Source: Rhynchopus euleeides
Lineage: Eukaryota > Euglenozoa > Diplonemea > Diplonemida > Diplonemidae
DNA: 64,000 nucleotides
Assembly (NCBI GenBank): GCA_963210315.1
Contig: OY723315.1
Location: 868,001 to 932,000 of the forward strand
Direction of reading: 5' to 3'
The translations under genes and the position numbers were made by a program. Below are positions 32,744 through 44,800 of this stretch, in pieces. Every line of letters begins with the position of its first letter. The first letter of the stretch is position 1. The notes below the pieces were generated by a model. It had not been told where the DNA came from. It did no database searches and worked only from the letters and a program-made list of their open reading frames with translations.

Positions 32744-33635
32744 GCCGCAGTGGGGGCGGAAGCGGGGGAGGACAGGGTGGGTGCGTGGGGGGTGATCCCC
32801 GGGTCTCCTCCCACTTCCCCCACCCCACCCCACCCCACTGCTGATGCTTCCCCTCAGAAGCAAGAGAGATATAAGGACGCAAAAATAATCCTCTTTGGGT
32901 TTAGGACGATCTGCCATGGCGTCCAAGTGCATCGCCTTCCGGCGACCGTAAGATGTTATGTGCGCCGCAACCGGCTTACGTTACGTCCATCTCTGGCTGG
33001 TGGGGAGGGCTAGCAAGAATGCCTTTCGGGGAGGTGGAGGTAACCGCAACCACATTTCCCTCTCCCCCCCCCCCCTCCCCCAAATAGGGAACTCTGCTTT
33101 GCCACAATCGTTTCTTTTTTGTGTATCCCCTTTAGATGCACGAGCAAGAACAGAGGTGGTAGCGTGCCAAGGATATATGGCTGTGGTTGAAAAGTACACA
33201 CATGGCGGGGTGGGGTGGTGGGGAGCAGTCCTCAAAAAAAACGTACGGTGTGCAGAAACCTGTGTGTGAGGCGGGCAAAACTACCGTCACCCCACCCCTT
33301 CCTGGGCCCCTTCTACACGCCCCTTACATCCATTGTCACACGTGCTCGAGTTTCGAGTTAAAAATACAGTTCACAAAACACACGAATGAGCGGCTGCTGC
33401 GAGAGGGGCGGGGGCAGGGGGAGGGGGGATACTCCTGGGAAGGTGCAAAGTGTCTGTTTTCAACACGTGTGGTTATGTACGCCAAGAATAAAAATGGTGC
33501 CGCCCCCTTGCCCCCCCCCCCCCCCCCCACCAGGGCTGTAAATAAGGTTTGGGGGTCAGGAGTCGGGAGTCGGTTATTTACAGTCACCTAAGGTACCTGG
33601 GGTGGGGGGCTGGGGGGGACGGGCGGTCTCAAACC
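32744..33635. other. Intergenic region
   Basis: No gene recognised. C- and G-runs occur at 33,065-33,080 and 33,510-33,528. A GGAGTCGGGAGTCGG/TTATTTACA motif (33,560-33,585) recurs at 34,605-34,628. Confidence 0.35.
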
Positions 33636-34210
33636 CTACTCAATCCTGCACGCATCCTGTAGTACGGCCACCTCTGCCGTGGAGAGTCCCATGGACCCTC
33701 CAGCAGTCGCCCACCATTCGGTCAGGGCGGACTGACTCGGCGCTTGCGGGGTCTTCCCGCGTGCGAGGTGGTCCGCGAAGAAGCACGCGACGCACAGCGC
33801 CATGTTGGCTGTCCCAGCCAACCCCCCACTTCGCCCGCAGCGCCCCACACGCTGCGAGCACCTCACTCACGGCAGCAGTATTTGGCTGCATAGCTCTCAG
33901 TATTTCCCGTGCATGCAGCGCATGCATCCACAAATTTTGTGGATGCATCCACACACAGCCTGGAGCTCCGAAGCCCTGCATGCAGGCCTGCCTGCAGTGG
34001 ATGAATGCCTGTATGCCAAATCGAAAATCCATTTTTTGACATTTTCGGGCATCCCTGGATGCCGTGGATGCATGCATGGATGCATCCACACCATCCACGG
34101 CCCCACTGAGAGCTATGTTGGCTGTGAGTCAAACACTACTGCCTCTACCTGAGGCATGTTGTGTCGCAACAGTTGCGTCACATGTGTGACGCATCTGTGT
34201 GGAGTGTGTG
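33636..34210 (-). pseudogene. Unidentified minus-strand gene broken by a MITE and a frameshift
   Basis: Reading right to left, a coding-like frame (around 34,210-34,118, including LLRHNMPQVEAVVFDSQP) is interrupted by the 229-bp MITE. Beyond it the frame resumes in register (NTAAVSEVLAACGALRAK, 33,881-33,828). A one- or two-base shift then leads into another frame (33,820-33,636) reading GLAGTANMALCVACFFADHL and ending STAEVAVLQDACRIE. The exact continuity across the MITE when one target duplication is removed argues the frame was real. The family is not recognised; a retroelement or recombinase fragment is possible. Confidence 0.4.
33889..34117. mobile_element. 229-bp MITE with 13-bp terminal inverted repeats
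   Basis: Ends are CATAGCTCTCAGT (33889-33901) and its complement (34105-34117), flanked by a 7-bp direct repeat TTGGCTG (33882-33888 and 34118-34124). The interior is full of GGATGCATCC-type palindromes, including a 25-bp perfect one at about 33,925-33,949. It is inserted in a minus-strand reading frame. The same 12-bp terminus forms the palindrome at 30,760. Confidence 0.78.
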
Positions 34211-36899
34211 TGGTTGTGCACGTGTGCGCTGCGGTATGCTCAACCACCTGATGGGGGCGGGAACACAACTCTTCTTGGGAGCTGCCAGGATCTGGCAAAA
34301 GGGGCGGGAAAGGGGCGCCGTATTCACAGCAGTGGTTTGGCAATGAACTCACCCCAGTTCAGAGACCGGTAATGAAGAAGATGACTGGGAGGCACACACC
34401 ATGTCCCACCCAGCGGGACCCCCACACCCCCACCCACCCATCGGGACCCCCCCTCCTCGGGTGTTCCAAAAACCCTTTCTTTTGAATATTTGGAGTCTGT
34501 GCGGATCGCAGTGGGGTCATTTTGGCCATGGGGTGCCTAATACCGCACATTCCCTAAGGGAAGCAAGGCAACCCTCCCAATCCCAAAAAATCCGGCGCGA
34601 GTCGGGAGTCGGGAGTCGGCCTTATTTACACCCCTGCCCCCCACCCCTTCCGGAACAGAGACTTCCTCGTAACATGACTGGCAGTGCCAGTCAAGTGAAA
34701 GTGTGTACAGAGCGAATGACCCAATTTTCTGTTCTCCCCCAGATGTATTATCGGCAAACAATTGGGGGCTGTTGTAGTCACATATAAGGCCCGGTCGCGA
34801 GGTCCGCTTGCATTGTCAGTCGACAGCCCCTCTTTCGCACTGCGCAAAATCAACAGCGCTGCAGCAAATGCGCTGGAGAACTGTGAATCATGATGGATGG
34901 GCGTGAATATGCAACCCCTCGTTTTCTGTTCTTAACCCCAACGATTCCCCACCCTCACAGCTGGTTGGGATGGTTGTATTCCCCCTCCCATGACCTGGGT
35001 GCTGGCGACTTGAGGGGGATTCCAGAACAGTTTGTGCTTCGTCTGTCTTTCCCAATGAAACGAACAACAATAAACGAGTATCGTCGCTGCGGGAACACGG
35101 CCCCGCCCTCTACAGAGAGAGACTACAGACAGACCAATGGCAATCTCGGAGGATTAAGGGGCTGTGACTTAGTGCCGTGGCCAGGCGAAGAATCATGGCA
35201 CCCCCCTCACGCGGTTGACCCGCCTGGGTGTTCCCCTTTCGAAAAGGGAACTGCTGGGGAGGGGGGGACGGGGCGGGCCCTCGCCTCGGCACACACGCAC
35301 ACAGTTCACAAAAACGGTTTCTCAAATTGCCCAGAGAAGAAAAAAGCGGCGTGCCTGCAGAGGACCCCACCACACACACACACTCCATGTTGTGCATGCA
35401 TTTCCCCCCCCACCCCCCTGTGCAAAATTATACCCTGGTTGAGTGGCGCCAAAATAAAGGACACAACACGACACACACACACGATGCTCAGAGGATGTCG
35501 GGAGGGGACCTTTGCCTTTCCTTCACCACCCCTCGGCAATCACACACGCCCCACCCCCCTTCATAAAACCAACAGTAGTGCTAAGTAACACTATTGGAAC
35601 CCCCCTCCCCCCCCCCCCTCCCCCACCCCCACCCCCACCCCCACCCCCACCCCCACCCCCACCCCCACCTCCTCTGTAATAGTTGTTCGCCGTGTCACGG
35701 GACCTGGTTACACCACCCCCCCCTGCTTGCCCTCCCCCTGCCGGGCCATTATTCCCCCCCCCCCCTCTCACCCTCGCCTCCCGCAAAAAACAGGGGCAGG
35801 CCTGCATTTCCGGGGGAGGATTTGCCCTTGTGAATGTGTACGTGAAGGGTCTATCGAGGGGGCTGAGATGGGGGCGCGCAGCAGCGCAGCCTCCCTGCCG
35901 ATATACTGCCTACCCACTATTGTTCAGTCTGTTCCGTCTGTTTGGCACCGTCTCTTTCTTTCTTTGAAAGATGTTCTGTCTTGTTGTTTCTCTGATCCGA
36001 GTTTCCCGCTGGATGCAAGGGGTGTGCCAGGAGGGAGGGGGGGATGGGGGGGGGGGATGTGGGATGTGTATCTGTGCGTGCCGCAGTGGAGATCGCATCG
36101 CGAGGCAGGAGGGGGTTGTGGCTCAGTTGCTTCCTTCCCCCCCACCCCCCCCCCCCCCCCACCCCCCGCTCCGCTGACCCGCTGATCCGAGAAGACAAAA
36201 AATGAATCACGTCAGGGAAGGGAGGAGGGGGGGGGGTGCTTTTGAGATTCAGCCAATAGGGAACGCCCCTCTGTGGCCATCTCTGTTTGGCGTGTGTCGG
36301 GGATGCAGGGGGCGGGTGGAGGTTGAAGGTGGACACGGTGTGGTGCTGACCGGGCGGTTCTTCGAAAGCTCAAGTCGATGGACGACCCCTGCCGCGCTGC
36401 AGTCTGCACAGGGTGGTCTAGGGGTCTCTGCAAAACATAGCTTTGATCACTCGCACGAAGGGGCACAGAGAAGGGGCGCGTCTGCTTCCTGAGGTTCGTA
36501 GCTCCACCCAGACTTCCCGGAAGTGTCGTGGCGTGCTGACTACGTGTCTGAAGGGGTGGGTTATTGGCATCAGCTTGAGTGCCATCAACACTTTCCAAAA
36601 AGCTTCATCGTGTGTGTGTGTGTGTGTGTGTAGTTCCTTGCTTGTGTGTGACATCTTGGCCTCAGAACGAAACCCGACCCACTTCTGGTTGGTCGAAGGC
36701 CTACAGCAAGACAATCGCAGGGCGCAAGGGCGAGCCAGGCGCTAGGGCCCCCTCGCCACGGAAGGGTCAAGAGAAACGTGGTGAGCGGCAGACCGGGTGA
36801 TGCCCGAGTCCCCAGCCCCCTGTGCAGCCCCGAGAGGGGCGCTTGAAGTGTGCCACATGCAGCGGAGTGTCGTCGTGCAGGGCACACTTTGGATGTGTT
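34211..36899. other. Intergenic region before the tandem array
   Basis: No supported gene. It contains low-complexity tracts and, at about 36,735-36,850, a diverged copy of the segment found near the tail of array units 1 and 2 (41,400-41,500), including GGCCCCCTCGCC and GGGTCAAGAG, which hints that the array once began further left. A (TG)n run lies at 36,609-36,632. Confidence 0.45.
35620..35668. repeat. (CCCCCA)n simple repeat
   Basis: About eight perfect CCCCCA hexamers directly after a pure C/T stretch. It resembles a C-rich telomere-like hexamer but is internal and unflanked by subtelomeric features, so it is treated as a microsatellite. Confidence 0.9.
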
Positions 36900-39800
36900 T
36901 CCGTCGGGGGGGTGGGTTGTCGTTGATCGGAAACAAAGTGAAGGGGTGCTGGAGGAGGCATTGCTGCGGACACGCATGGACACACACCCACACACACCTT
37001 CCCTGCAGGACCTTAGTCACACCGTTCGTATCTTCCTTTTTACCAACTAACATCATGCAGCACATGAAGCTCGCTCTCGCCGTGCTGGTGTTCGGGGCCG
37101 TCTCGGCCGTGGCCCAGGACGCCCCGATCGACGACACGGTCGCGCCCGACACGGTTGCGCCCACGCCCGTGCCCTCGACCGCCACGTTCTGCAACAGGGA
37201 CAGGCACTGCTCGTTCCTGGGTGACGTCAACGCGACGTGCGTGGCCGATCAGTGCATGTGCACCACTGGCCACGACGGTGACCTGTGCCAGTTCAAGGAC
37301 GGGAACGCCTCGACCACTCTGATCCGCCTGAACCTGGTGGTTTCGCTGCCCGCCGTGGTGTGCGACCTGCTGCAGCTTGAGGAGCTGAGGACGCTGATCC
37401 TGGCGAGGCTCGCGGAGAAGGTTGTGACGGTCATCAGCTTCACCAGGTCGTGCGGGTCTGTGACCCTCATTACGGACATCGAGATCAACCCCAGCGAGGC
37501 GGCGACGGTCATCAGCAACGCCGCTGACGCCATCAAGACGTCCATCGTGGAGAAGAGCGCGTACACCAACATCACCGACGTGGCGGACGTGCCTATGTCC
37601 GTGCTGCCCTCGCAGTCGGCCTCGAACGGGGAGGTGTGCACGGCCAACGCCGTGAACACCATCGTGGCGTACGACAACCGTTGCATTGTCCTGGAGTGCT
37701 CTGTGGGCTACACCCTGAGCACCTTCACGGTGGGCAACAAGGACTTCTACGCGTGCACGCTGACCCAGACCCGTGGCCTGGAGGGCGACGACGACCTGTC
37801 GGGCGCCGCCATTGCCGCCATCGTGGTCGGTGCCGTCTTCCTGACCGTCGTGGTCGGCATGCTGCTCTTCTTCGTCTGCATGAAGAAGGACGAGTCCGTC
37901 CAGAACGAGCCGTACACGGAGGAGAACAAGGCTGTGGAGACGGCGTAAGAAGTGTCCCGAATGGGGTGTCGAACCCATGTCTCCGGCGAGCAAGGTGGCG
38001 CTACCTGCCCTGACGCGTGATGCCGTCCACCCGCGACCATGCATCGGCCAGCGCTCGGAGCCCTCGATCTGGCGTCACTCCCGCCTGCGCTGTCAGCCTC
38101 CAGCTTGACAACAGAACGAAATATGTTTTGTTGAAAATCGCAGAAAAAGTAGCAAAAAAAACAGGGTCTGTGTAGTAGCCCAGCTCTCGCAGTGCTCGTG
38201 ATTGTCGACATCAAAAAAAAACCAAAAAAAACAATGGCGGGAGTGGTGGGGGGGGGGGAAGGGGGTGTGGTGTGGGCGACAGCGACGAGAGGAGTGAACT
38301 GAGAAGAAATCGAACGAAAATGAACACCTGAAGAGCAGGGCCACAAGTGGGGGTGGGTGGGTGGGCGTGTGCTGCACCTGCACGTGCCCAGCCCCATCCC
38401 ACCCCCTGCATTTGCTGGCATAGTTGTGCCGTCCCACAAAGCCCCCTCCATTGGGGGTGCGTGTGTGAGCGTGGCTTTGCTTTCGCTCAGTGGAATTTTT
38501 GAATCTCGAGCCGCTGCCGCCACTCCCTCCCCCACCTTGCACCCTCCACGCTTCTGGAAGGAAAAAACATCCCTCTCACCCCCACCTCCCCCACCCAACC
38601 TTGATGGATTTGTGCCCTGTGTTGAGCGGTTGCGCGAACAATCCCCGGTCTGCAGAATCAGAAGTGTGGTTTTGTGCATTCATGCAAATGCATTGTACTC
38701 CCCTCCCCTCCCCTCCTCCCCCCCCCCCCCTCCCCAATCAATACCCTTCCACAGGTGAGCCCGTATCCATTATTTGCGATGTAGCTTAGTCTTTTTATAG
38801 TTTGGCGGTGCCGGCTTTCTGTGCCTTTTTGCGGAACTTGCAACCCCACTGCACACCACTACGTGGCCGGGTATGTGGTGTGCACCAAGAGTGGAGCGGG
38901 CATTCCAACAAACTTCCATAGGCCTTCCAGTTGGTTGGCTTGTTTTCACGTCCTGCTGTCACTTGACGATTCAGCAGAGGCACAGAGAGTTTAGCAACGG
39001 CCGTGGTAAAGACGTGTGTGGAGGCCTCTTCCATCCACCGCACTGCTGTTCCGGACGCCGCGCGTGTTTCCCCCCCCTTTTTTTCAGCCCCCCCCTGCAT
39101 AGTATGTGATGGCAGGTGTGTCTCTGCACCTTGTTCTCGATGGCACCCTCCCACCTTCATTATTGATGGCTCGAAAGTTACTCTCTTCTGTCTTCGGATG
39201 GACAGAGAATTGCCTCGGCTGCGCTGCTGTGTATTCAGTCTGCGCGGTGCAGGGCCCTTGTGAGTAGCATCACTTCTTCAAAACCCACACCTGTCTCTAT
39301 GGGATGTCGTTGGGGTTTCCTCTTGCTATAACCTGTCTCAGGTCACGGTAAAAAGGACTGTTGACAGCGCACGAATGGACACCCATTCACGTGCAGATGT
39401 CGGCAGACAAAAAACCCAACGATTTCTACCGATTTCGGCCGGTATCCCTGCATTCTCTTTGACTCTCCGACGTGTGATGGTGCCCTTTCTTCAACTCCTC
39501 CTTATGATCTAAAAATCATTAACAAAACAAAGCTTCCTCCTGTCCTGTCTGACATGGCTTTTTTTGTTGCGATGCCAGTCAGAACTGCCAATAAAGTGGG
39601 CAATTATCTGGATCTCCGTTTCTCATTTCCGTGGCTCTTGCGCCTCTCGCGTGCCTGCCGCACCAGTTCGAGTTTGTGATCTGCTCCCATTACTGCAGAC
39701 CTGCATGTTGCCCTGTTCTGCTCCCTTAGGGCGATGCTCTTGCAAGTTTGCAGTCGCGACGTTGCTACACACTACTCGGTGGAGTGATCCATTGGGTAGG

Positions 39801-41803
39801 CCCTTGGTGGAGAGTAGACGAATGCCAATGCCTGCAGGATGCCACAGAAAGGTGGCTCTCTCTCTCTCCAGCAACTGCGGGCTTCTGCCGAGGGGTTTGC
39901 GTGAATCAACGTCGCACTCTTGTTCTGATTGTCTCGCATTCAGCATTGTTTTTGTGTGGGTACCCCGAGTTGGTAGGTGACAGTGTGGAACCGAGTGCAG
40001 CTGGTGTCAAGAAGTCAACACGCCTCGAATGTTGCCCCCTCCATTATCTGTGGGAGGGGAATGGGGTGAGTGCAGAAGGAAGGAAGAAATAGGGAAGTCA
40101 CCCGGCCAAAGGAAAAGGCCCAAACATCGCACAGACCAAGAAAGCTCGAATTCTGATGGCACTCTCACACCTTGTGATGCCAGCGCGATTGAAAATTATG
40201 CTCGACTTTGCTTCTGCACTCCTCTGCAACAGGCTGTATCTGGATTCTGTGATCAGGGTCCCAAGAATGTGGCGAGTGTTATCATGTCGCTGTGGCAATT
40301 ATCCCAGCAAGGGACCGCAGCATATCCCGTTCAGTGTGATGTGCGCGGACTCAAGGGTTGAATCCCACACCCGACAGAACTGATGCGCTCCCTCCAAAGA
40401 GTCAACCTCACGAACAGCCAGGTGGCAGCGAAACCATCCTGTGCCCGCACTGAATCTGACCCGTGTGCCAGGCAGCAGCCGTGCCGCTGCCTCTGGTGAT
40501 TCGTGAGTGCTGAAACAAATCGCAACCATGAATACTGTCAAGCTGTATCAACATGCTGTGACAGCAAGCCCATGTGATGCGTACCTACTGCACTTTTCCC
40601 CTTGACCTACCTCCCCCTTTTTTTTGTCATTTGTCATTCTTCAGTCGTATTTTCCCTTCTTCCTTTGGCACACATTGCAGACATCTTCCTGTGGGGAGGG
40701 TCAGAGTACACCTGCCATCACACCAAACAAACACCAACCCAGAGAGAACCTTTTTTTTGTCACAGTCAACACTCCAGCTTTGTGTTTTTGGATCTTTCGA
40801 TCCCTCAGACCCGCCACACACACTTCACCGGCGTGGTCAGTACCCTAGCAATACGTACGCTACACAAATTCTGGTTTCAAGACACACCCTCTCTCTCCTG
40901 ACACAACGCTGTTGTGACATCTTGGACAAGCAATAGCATCCTTCCTACGTCGTGACGTATACTCCAAGATCATCAACAAGTTTCACTTGTGTTTGGCATG
41001 CACCCGAACCTCAACTGCGCTGGGACGCCTCGAGAAGCCAACAGGCTCCTCGCCTTGTTCGCTCTTTGTCGCACCCGACTCGATCGATTGTGATGACCTG
41101 CAGATGTCCGCTGAGAAGGCTTCCTGACAACCCTTCGCTGTGCCTCGAGCTTCTGCACGGGCGACCTCCGACTGTGGCCGTGTCGCCCGTGTCAGAGCAC
41201 CTCGCCAGGGGTCTTGGGCAACGAAGAGGTGTGAGCCCTCAGAAGGCAGGTTGGGCGGTTGATTGTAGAGCGTGTGAGTGGTTCGTGTGCCGGGCGGCAG
41301 CGGCAGCGGAATCCCCCTCCGAGTGTGGGTCGAGGGCGTGGTGGTGGTGGTGGTGGGGAGGGGGAGGGGCACTGCCATGGCGCGCGGTGTGGGGGGGCAT
41401 GGGGCCCCCTCGCCGTGCAGGGTCAAGAGCAACGTCAGTAGCAGCCTGGAAGAGGCCCGAGTCCCCAGTCTCCCCTGTGCAGCCCCCAACCCCCTCTCCG
41501 CAGTTCAAGGTCGATGCCGACGCCGTCAGGTCAAGTTTGAGTCATCGGGTGATGGACAACCGGGGTTTGAACGAGACTGCACTGAATGTCGCCTCATATC
41601 GTTTGTTCACTAGTATACACATGGCTTTCCCGAGGGAGGAAGCCGTTCAGGGGAGGCGTGACTTTTAGCGTGACGTCACGCACATCGTCAAGTGCGCCGC
41701 CATCATGCCCCTCATTGGGGAGCGGGTCGAATTCTGTGGCAGCCTCGTTCGTGATGTTGTCGGCATCGTTCTTGCGTTGAGCTTTCACAGGCACAGCCGT
41801 GTA
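36900..41803. repeat. Tandem duplication unit 1 (4,904 bp)
   Basis: First of three units. It starts at TCCGTCGGGGGGGTGGGTTG, carries gene C1, then about 3.9 kb of spacer. The spacer holds no convincing gene: frames at 39,564-39,980 and 40,952-41,668 lack motifs. Unit 2 follows with the same sequence 4,904 bp later; a single difference seen near the start is GGTGCTGG at about 36,945 versus GGTGGTGG at about 41,849. Confidence 0.95.
37055..37948 (+). CDS. EGF-like type I membrane protein, tandem copy C1
   Basis: A 297-residue member of the surface family. The frame is open back to 36,797, but the ATG at 37055 starts the signal peptide (MQHMKLALAVLVFGAVSAVA) and lies 47 bases after a TTCCCTGCAG acceptor ending 37,008. 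A Pro/Thr/Val-rich spacer precedes the EGF-like module, whose Cys are at 46, 52, 62, 67, 69 and 78. The middle domain carries CGSVT (133-137). The distal Cys cluster is at 195-234 (CIVLECSVGY at 210-219), followed by the acidic GDDDLS (244-249), a transmembrane helix at about 250-275, and a short tail with NEPYTEEN (284-291). Sequons at NAT 59, NAS 84 and NIT 172. Ligand unknown. Confidence 0.88.
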   Translation: MQHMKLALAVLVFGAVSAVAQDAPIDDTVAPDTVAPTPVPSTATFCNRDRHCSFLGDVNATCVADQCMCTTGHDGDLCQFKDGNASTTLIRLNLVVSLPAVVCDLLQLEELRTLILARLAEKVVTVISFTRSCGSVTLITDIEINPSEAATVISNAADAIKTSIVEKSAYTNITDVADVPMSVLPSQSASNGEVCTANAVNTIVAYDNRCIVLECSVGYTLSTFTVGNKDFYACTLTQTRGLEGDDDLSGAAIAAIVVGAVFLTVVVGMLLFFVCMKKDESVQNEPYTEENKAVETA

Positions 41804-44800
41804 TCCGTCGGGGGGGTGGGTTGTCGTTGATCGGAAACAAAGTGAAGGGGTGGTGGAGGAGGCATTGCTGCGGACACGCATGGACACACACCCACACACA
41901 CCTTCCCTGCAGGACCTTAGTCACACCGTTCGTATCTTCCTTTTTACCAACTAACATCATGCAGCACATGAAGCTCGCTCTCGCCGTGCTGGTGTTCGGG
42001 GCCGTCTCGGCCGTGGCCCAGGACGCCCCGATCGACGACACGGTCGCGCCCGACACGGTTGCGCCCACGCCCGTGCCCTCGACCGCCACGTTCTGCAACA
42101 GGGACAGGCACTGCTCGTTCCTGGGTGACGTCAACGCGACGTGCGTGGCCGATCAGTGCATGTGCACCACTGGCCACGACGGTGACCTGTGCCAGTTCAA
42201 GGACGGGAACGCCTCGACCACTCTGATCCGCCTGAACCTGGTGGTTTCGCTGCCCGCCGTGGTGTGCGACCTGCTGCAGCTTGAGGAGCTGAGGACGCTG
42301 ATCCTGGCGAGGCTCGCGGAGAAGGTTGTGACGGTCATCAGCTTCACCAGGTCGTGCGGGTCTGTGACCCTCATTACGGACATCGAGATCAACCCCAGCG
42401 AGGCGGCGACGGTCATCAGCAACGCCGCTGACGCCATCAAGACGTCCATCGTGGAGAAGAGCGCGTACACCAACATCACCGACGTGGCGGACGTGCCTAT
42501 GTCCGTGCTGCCCTCGCAGTCGGCCTCGAACGGGGAGGTGTGCACGGCCAACGCCGTGAACACCATCGTGGCGTACGACAACCGTTGCATTGTCCTGGAG
42601 TGCTCTGTGGGCTACACCCTGAGCACCTTCACGGTGGGCAACAAGGACTTCTACGCGTGCACGCTGACCCAGACCCGTGGCCTGGAGGGCGACGACGACC
42701 TGTCGGGCGCCGCCATTGCCGCCATCGTGGTCGGTGCCGTCTTCCTGACCGTCGTGGTCGGCATGCTGCTCTTCTTCGTCTGCATGAAGAAGGACGAGTC
42801 CGTCCAGAACGAGCCGTACACGGAGGAGAACAAGGCTGTGGAGACGGCGTAAGAAGTGTCCCGAATGGGGTGTCGAACCCATGTCTCCGGCGAGCAAGGT
42901 GGCGCTACCTGCCCTGACGCGTGATGCCGTCCACCCGCGACCATGCATCGGCCAGCGCTCGGAGCCCTCGATCTGGCGTCACTCCCGCCTGCGCTGTCAG
43001 CCTCCAGCTTGACAACAGAACGAAATATGTTTTGTTGAAAATCGCAGAAAAAGTAGCAAAAAAAACAGGGTCTGTGTAGTAGCCCAGCTCTCGCAGTGCT
43101 CGTGATTGTCGACATCAAAAAAAAACCAAAAAAAACAATGGCGGGAGTGGTGGGGGGGGGGGAAGGGGGTGTGGTGTGGGCGACAGCGACGAGAGGAGTG
43201 AACTGAGAAGAAATCGAACGAAAATGAACACCTGAAGAGCAGGGCCACAAGTGGGGGTGGGTGGGTGGGCGTGTGCTGCACCTGCACGTGCCCAGCCCCA
43301 TCCCACCCCCTGCATTTGCTGGCATAGTTGTGCCGTCCCACAAAGCCCCCTCCATTGGGGGTGCGTGTGTGAGCGTGGCTTTGCTTTCGCTCAGTGGAAT
43401 TTTTGAATCTCGAGCCGCTGCCGCCACTCCCTCCCCCACCTTGCACCCTCCACGCTTCTGGAAGGAAAAAACATCCCTCTCACCCCCACCTCCCCCACCC
43501 AACCTTGATGGATTTGTGCCCTGTGTTGAGCGGTTGCGCGAACAATCCCCGGTCTGCAGAATCAGAAGTGTGGTTTTGTGCATTCATGCAAATGCATTGT
43601 ACTCCCCTCCCCTCCCCTCCTCCCCCCCCCCCCCTCCCCAATCAATACCCTTCCACAGGTGAGCCCGTATCCATTATTTGCGATGTAGCTTAGTCTTTTT
43701 ATAGTTTGGCGGTGCCGGCTTTCTGTGCCTTTTTGCGGAACTTGCAACCCCACTGCACACCACTACGTGGCCGGGTATGTGGTGTGCACCAAGAGTGGAG
43801 CGGGCATTCCAACAAACTTCCATAGGCCTTCCAGTTGGTTGGCTTGTTTTCACGTCCTGCTGTCACTTGACGATTCAGCAGAGGCACAGAGAGTTTAGCA
43901 ACGGCCGTGGTAAAGACGTGTGTGGAGGCCTCTTCCATCCACCGCACTGCTGTTCCGGACGCCGCGCGTGTTTCCCCCCCCTTTTTTTCAGCCCCCCCCT
44001 GCATAGTATGTGATGGCAGGTGTGTCTCTGCACCTTGTTCTCGATGGCACCCTCCCACCTTCATTATTGATGGCTCGAAAGTTACTCTCTTCTGTCTTCG
44101 GATGGACAGAGAATTGCCTCGGCTGCGCTGCTGTGTATTCAGTCTGCGCGGTGCAGGGCCCTTGTGAGTAGCATCACTTCTTCAAAACCCACACCTGTCT
44201 CTATGGGATGTCGTTGGGGTTTCCTCTTGCTATAACCTGTCTCAGGTCACGGTAAAAAGGACTGTTGACAGCGCACGAATGGACACCCATTCACGTGCAG
44301 ATGTCGGCAGACAAAAAACCCAACGATTTCTACCGATTTCGGCCGGTATCCCTGCATTCTCTTTGACTCTCCGACGTGTGATGGTGCCCTTTCTTCAACT
44401 CCTCCTTATGATCTAAAAATCATTAACAAAACAAAGCTTCCTCCTGTCCTGTCTGACATGGCTTTTTTTGTTGCGATGCCAGTCAGAACTGCCAATAAAG
44501 TGGGCAATTATCTGGATCTCCGTTTCTCATTTCCGTGGCTCTTGCGCCTCTCGCGTGCCTGCCGCACCAGTTCGAGTTTGTGATCTGCTCCCATTACTGC
44601 AGACCTGCATGTTGCCCTGTTCTGCTCCCTTAGGGCGATGCTCTTGCAAGTTTGCAGTCGCGACGTTGCTACACACTACTCGGTGGAGTGATCCATTGGG
44701 TAGGCCCTTGGTGGAGAGTAGACGAATGCCAATGCCTGCAGGATGCCACAGAAAGGTGGCTCTCTCTCTCTCCAGCAACTGCGGGCTTCTGCCGAGGGGT

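Noticed and set aside
35620-35668. Internal telomeric repeat (CCCCCA)n
   Set aside because: Euglenozoan telomeres are normally TTAGGG; the tract is short and lies among other C-rich simple repeats.
37040-38044. A 334-codon minus-strand frame opposite gene C1 (also opposite C2 and C3)
   Set aside because: It mirrors the strongly GC3-biased + strand gene, is His/Arg/Gly-rich and has no domain; the + strand protein has a clear signal peptide, Cys pattern and transmembrane helix.
37949-38080. tRNA or tRNA-derived SINE on the minus strand (GGTTCGACACC resembles a B box; GGTAGCGC resembles a D arm), also a similar box near 55,300
   Set aside because: No acceptor stem or anticodon stem can be folded around it, and the T loop would be one base too long. 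A weak SINE relic cannot be excluded.
39564-41668. Frames of 138 and 238 codons in the spacer of the tandem unit
   Set aside because: They are repeated only because the unit is duplicated; the composition is not protein-like and no domain is visible.
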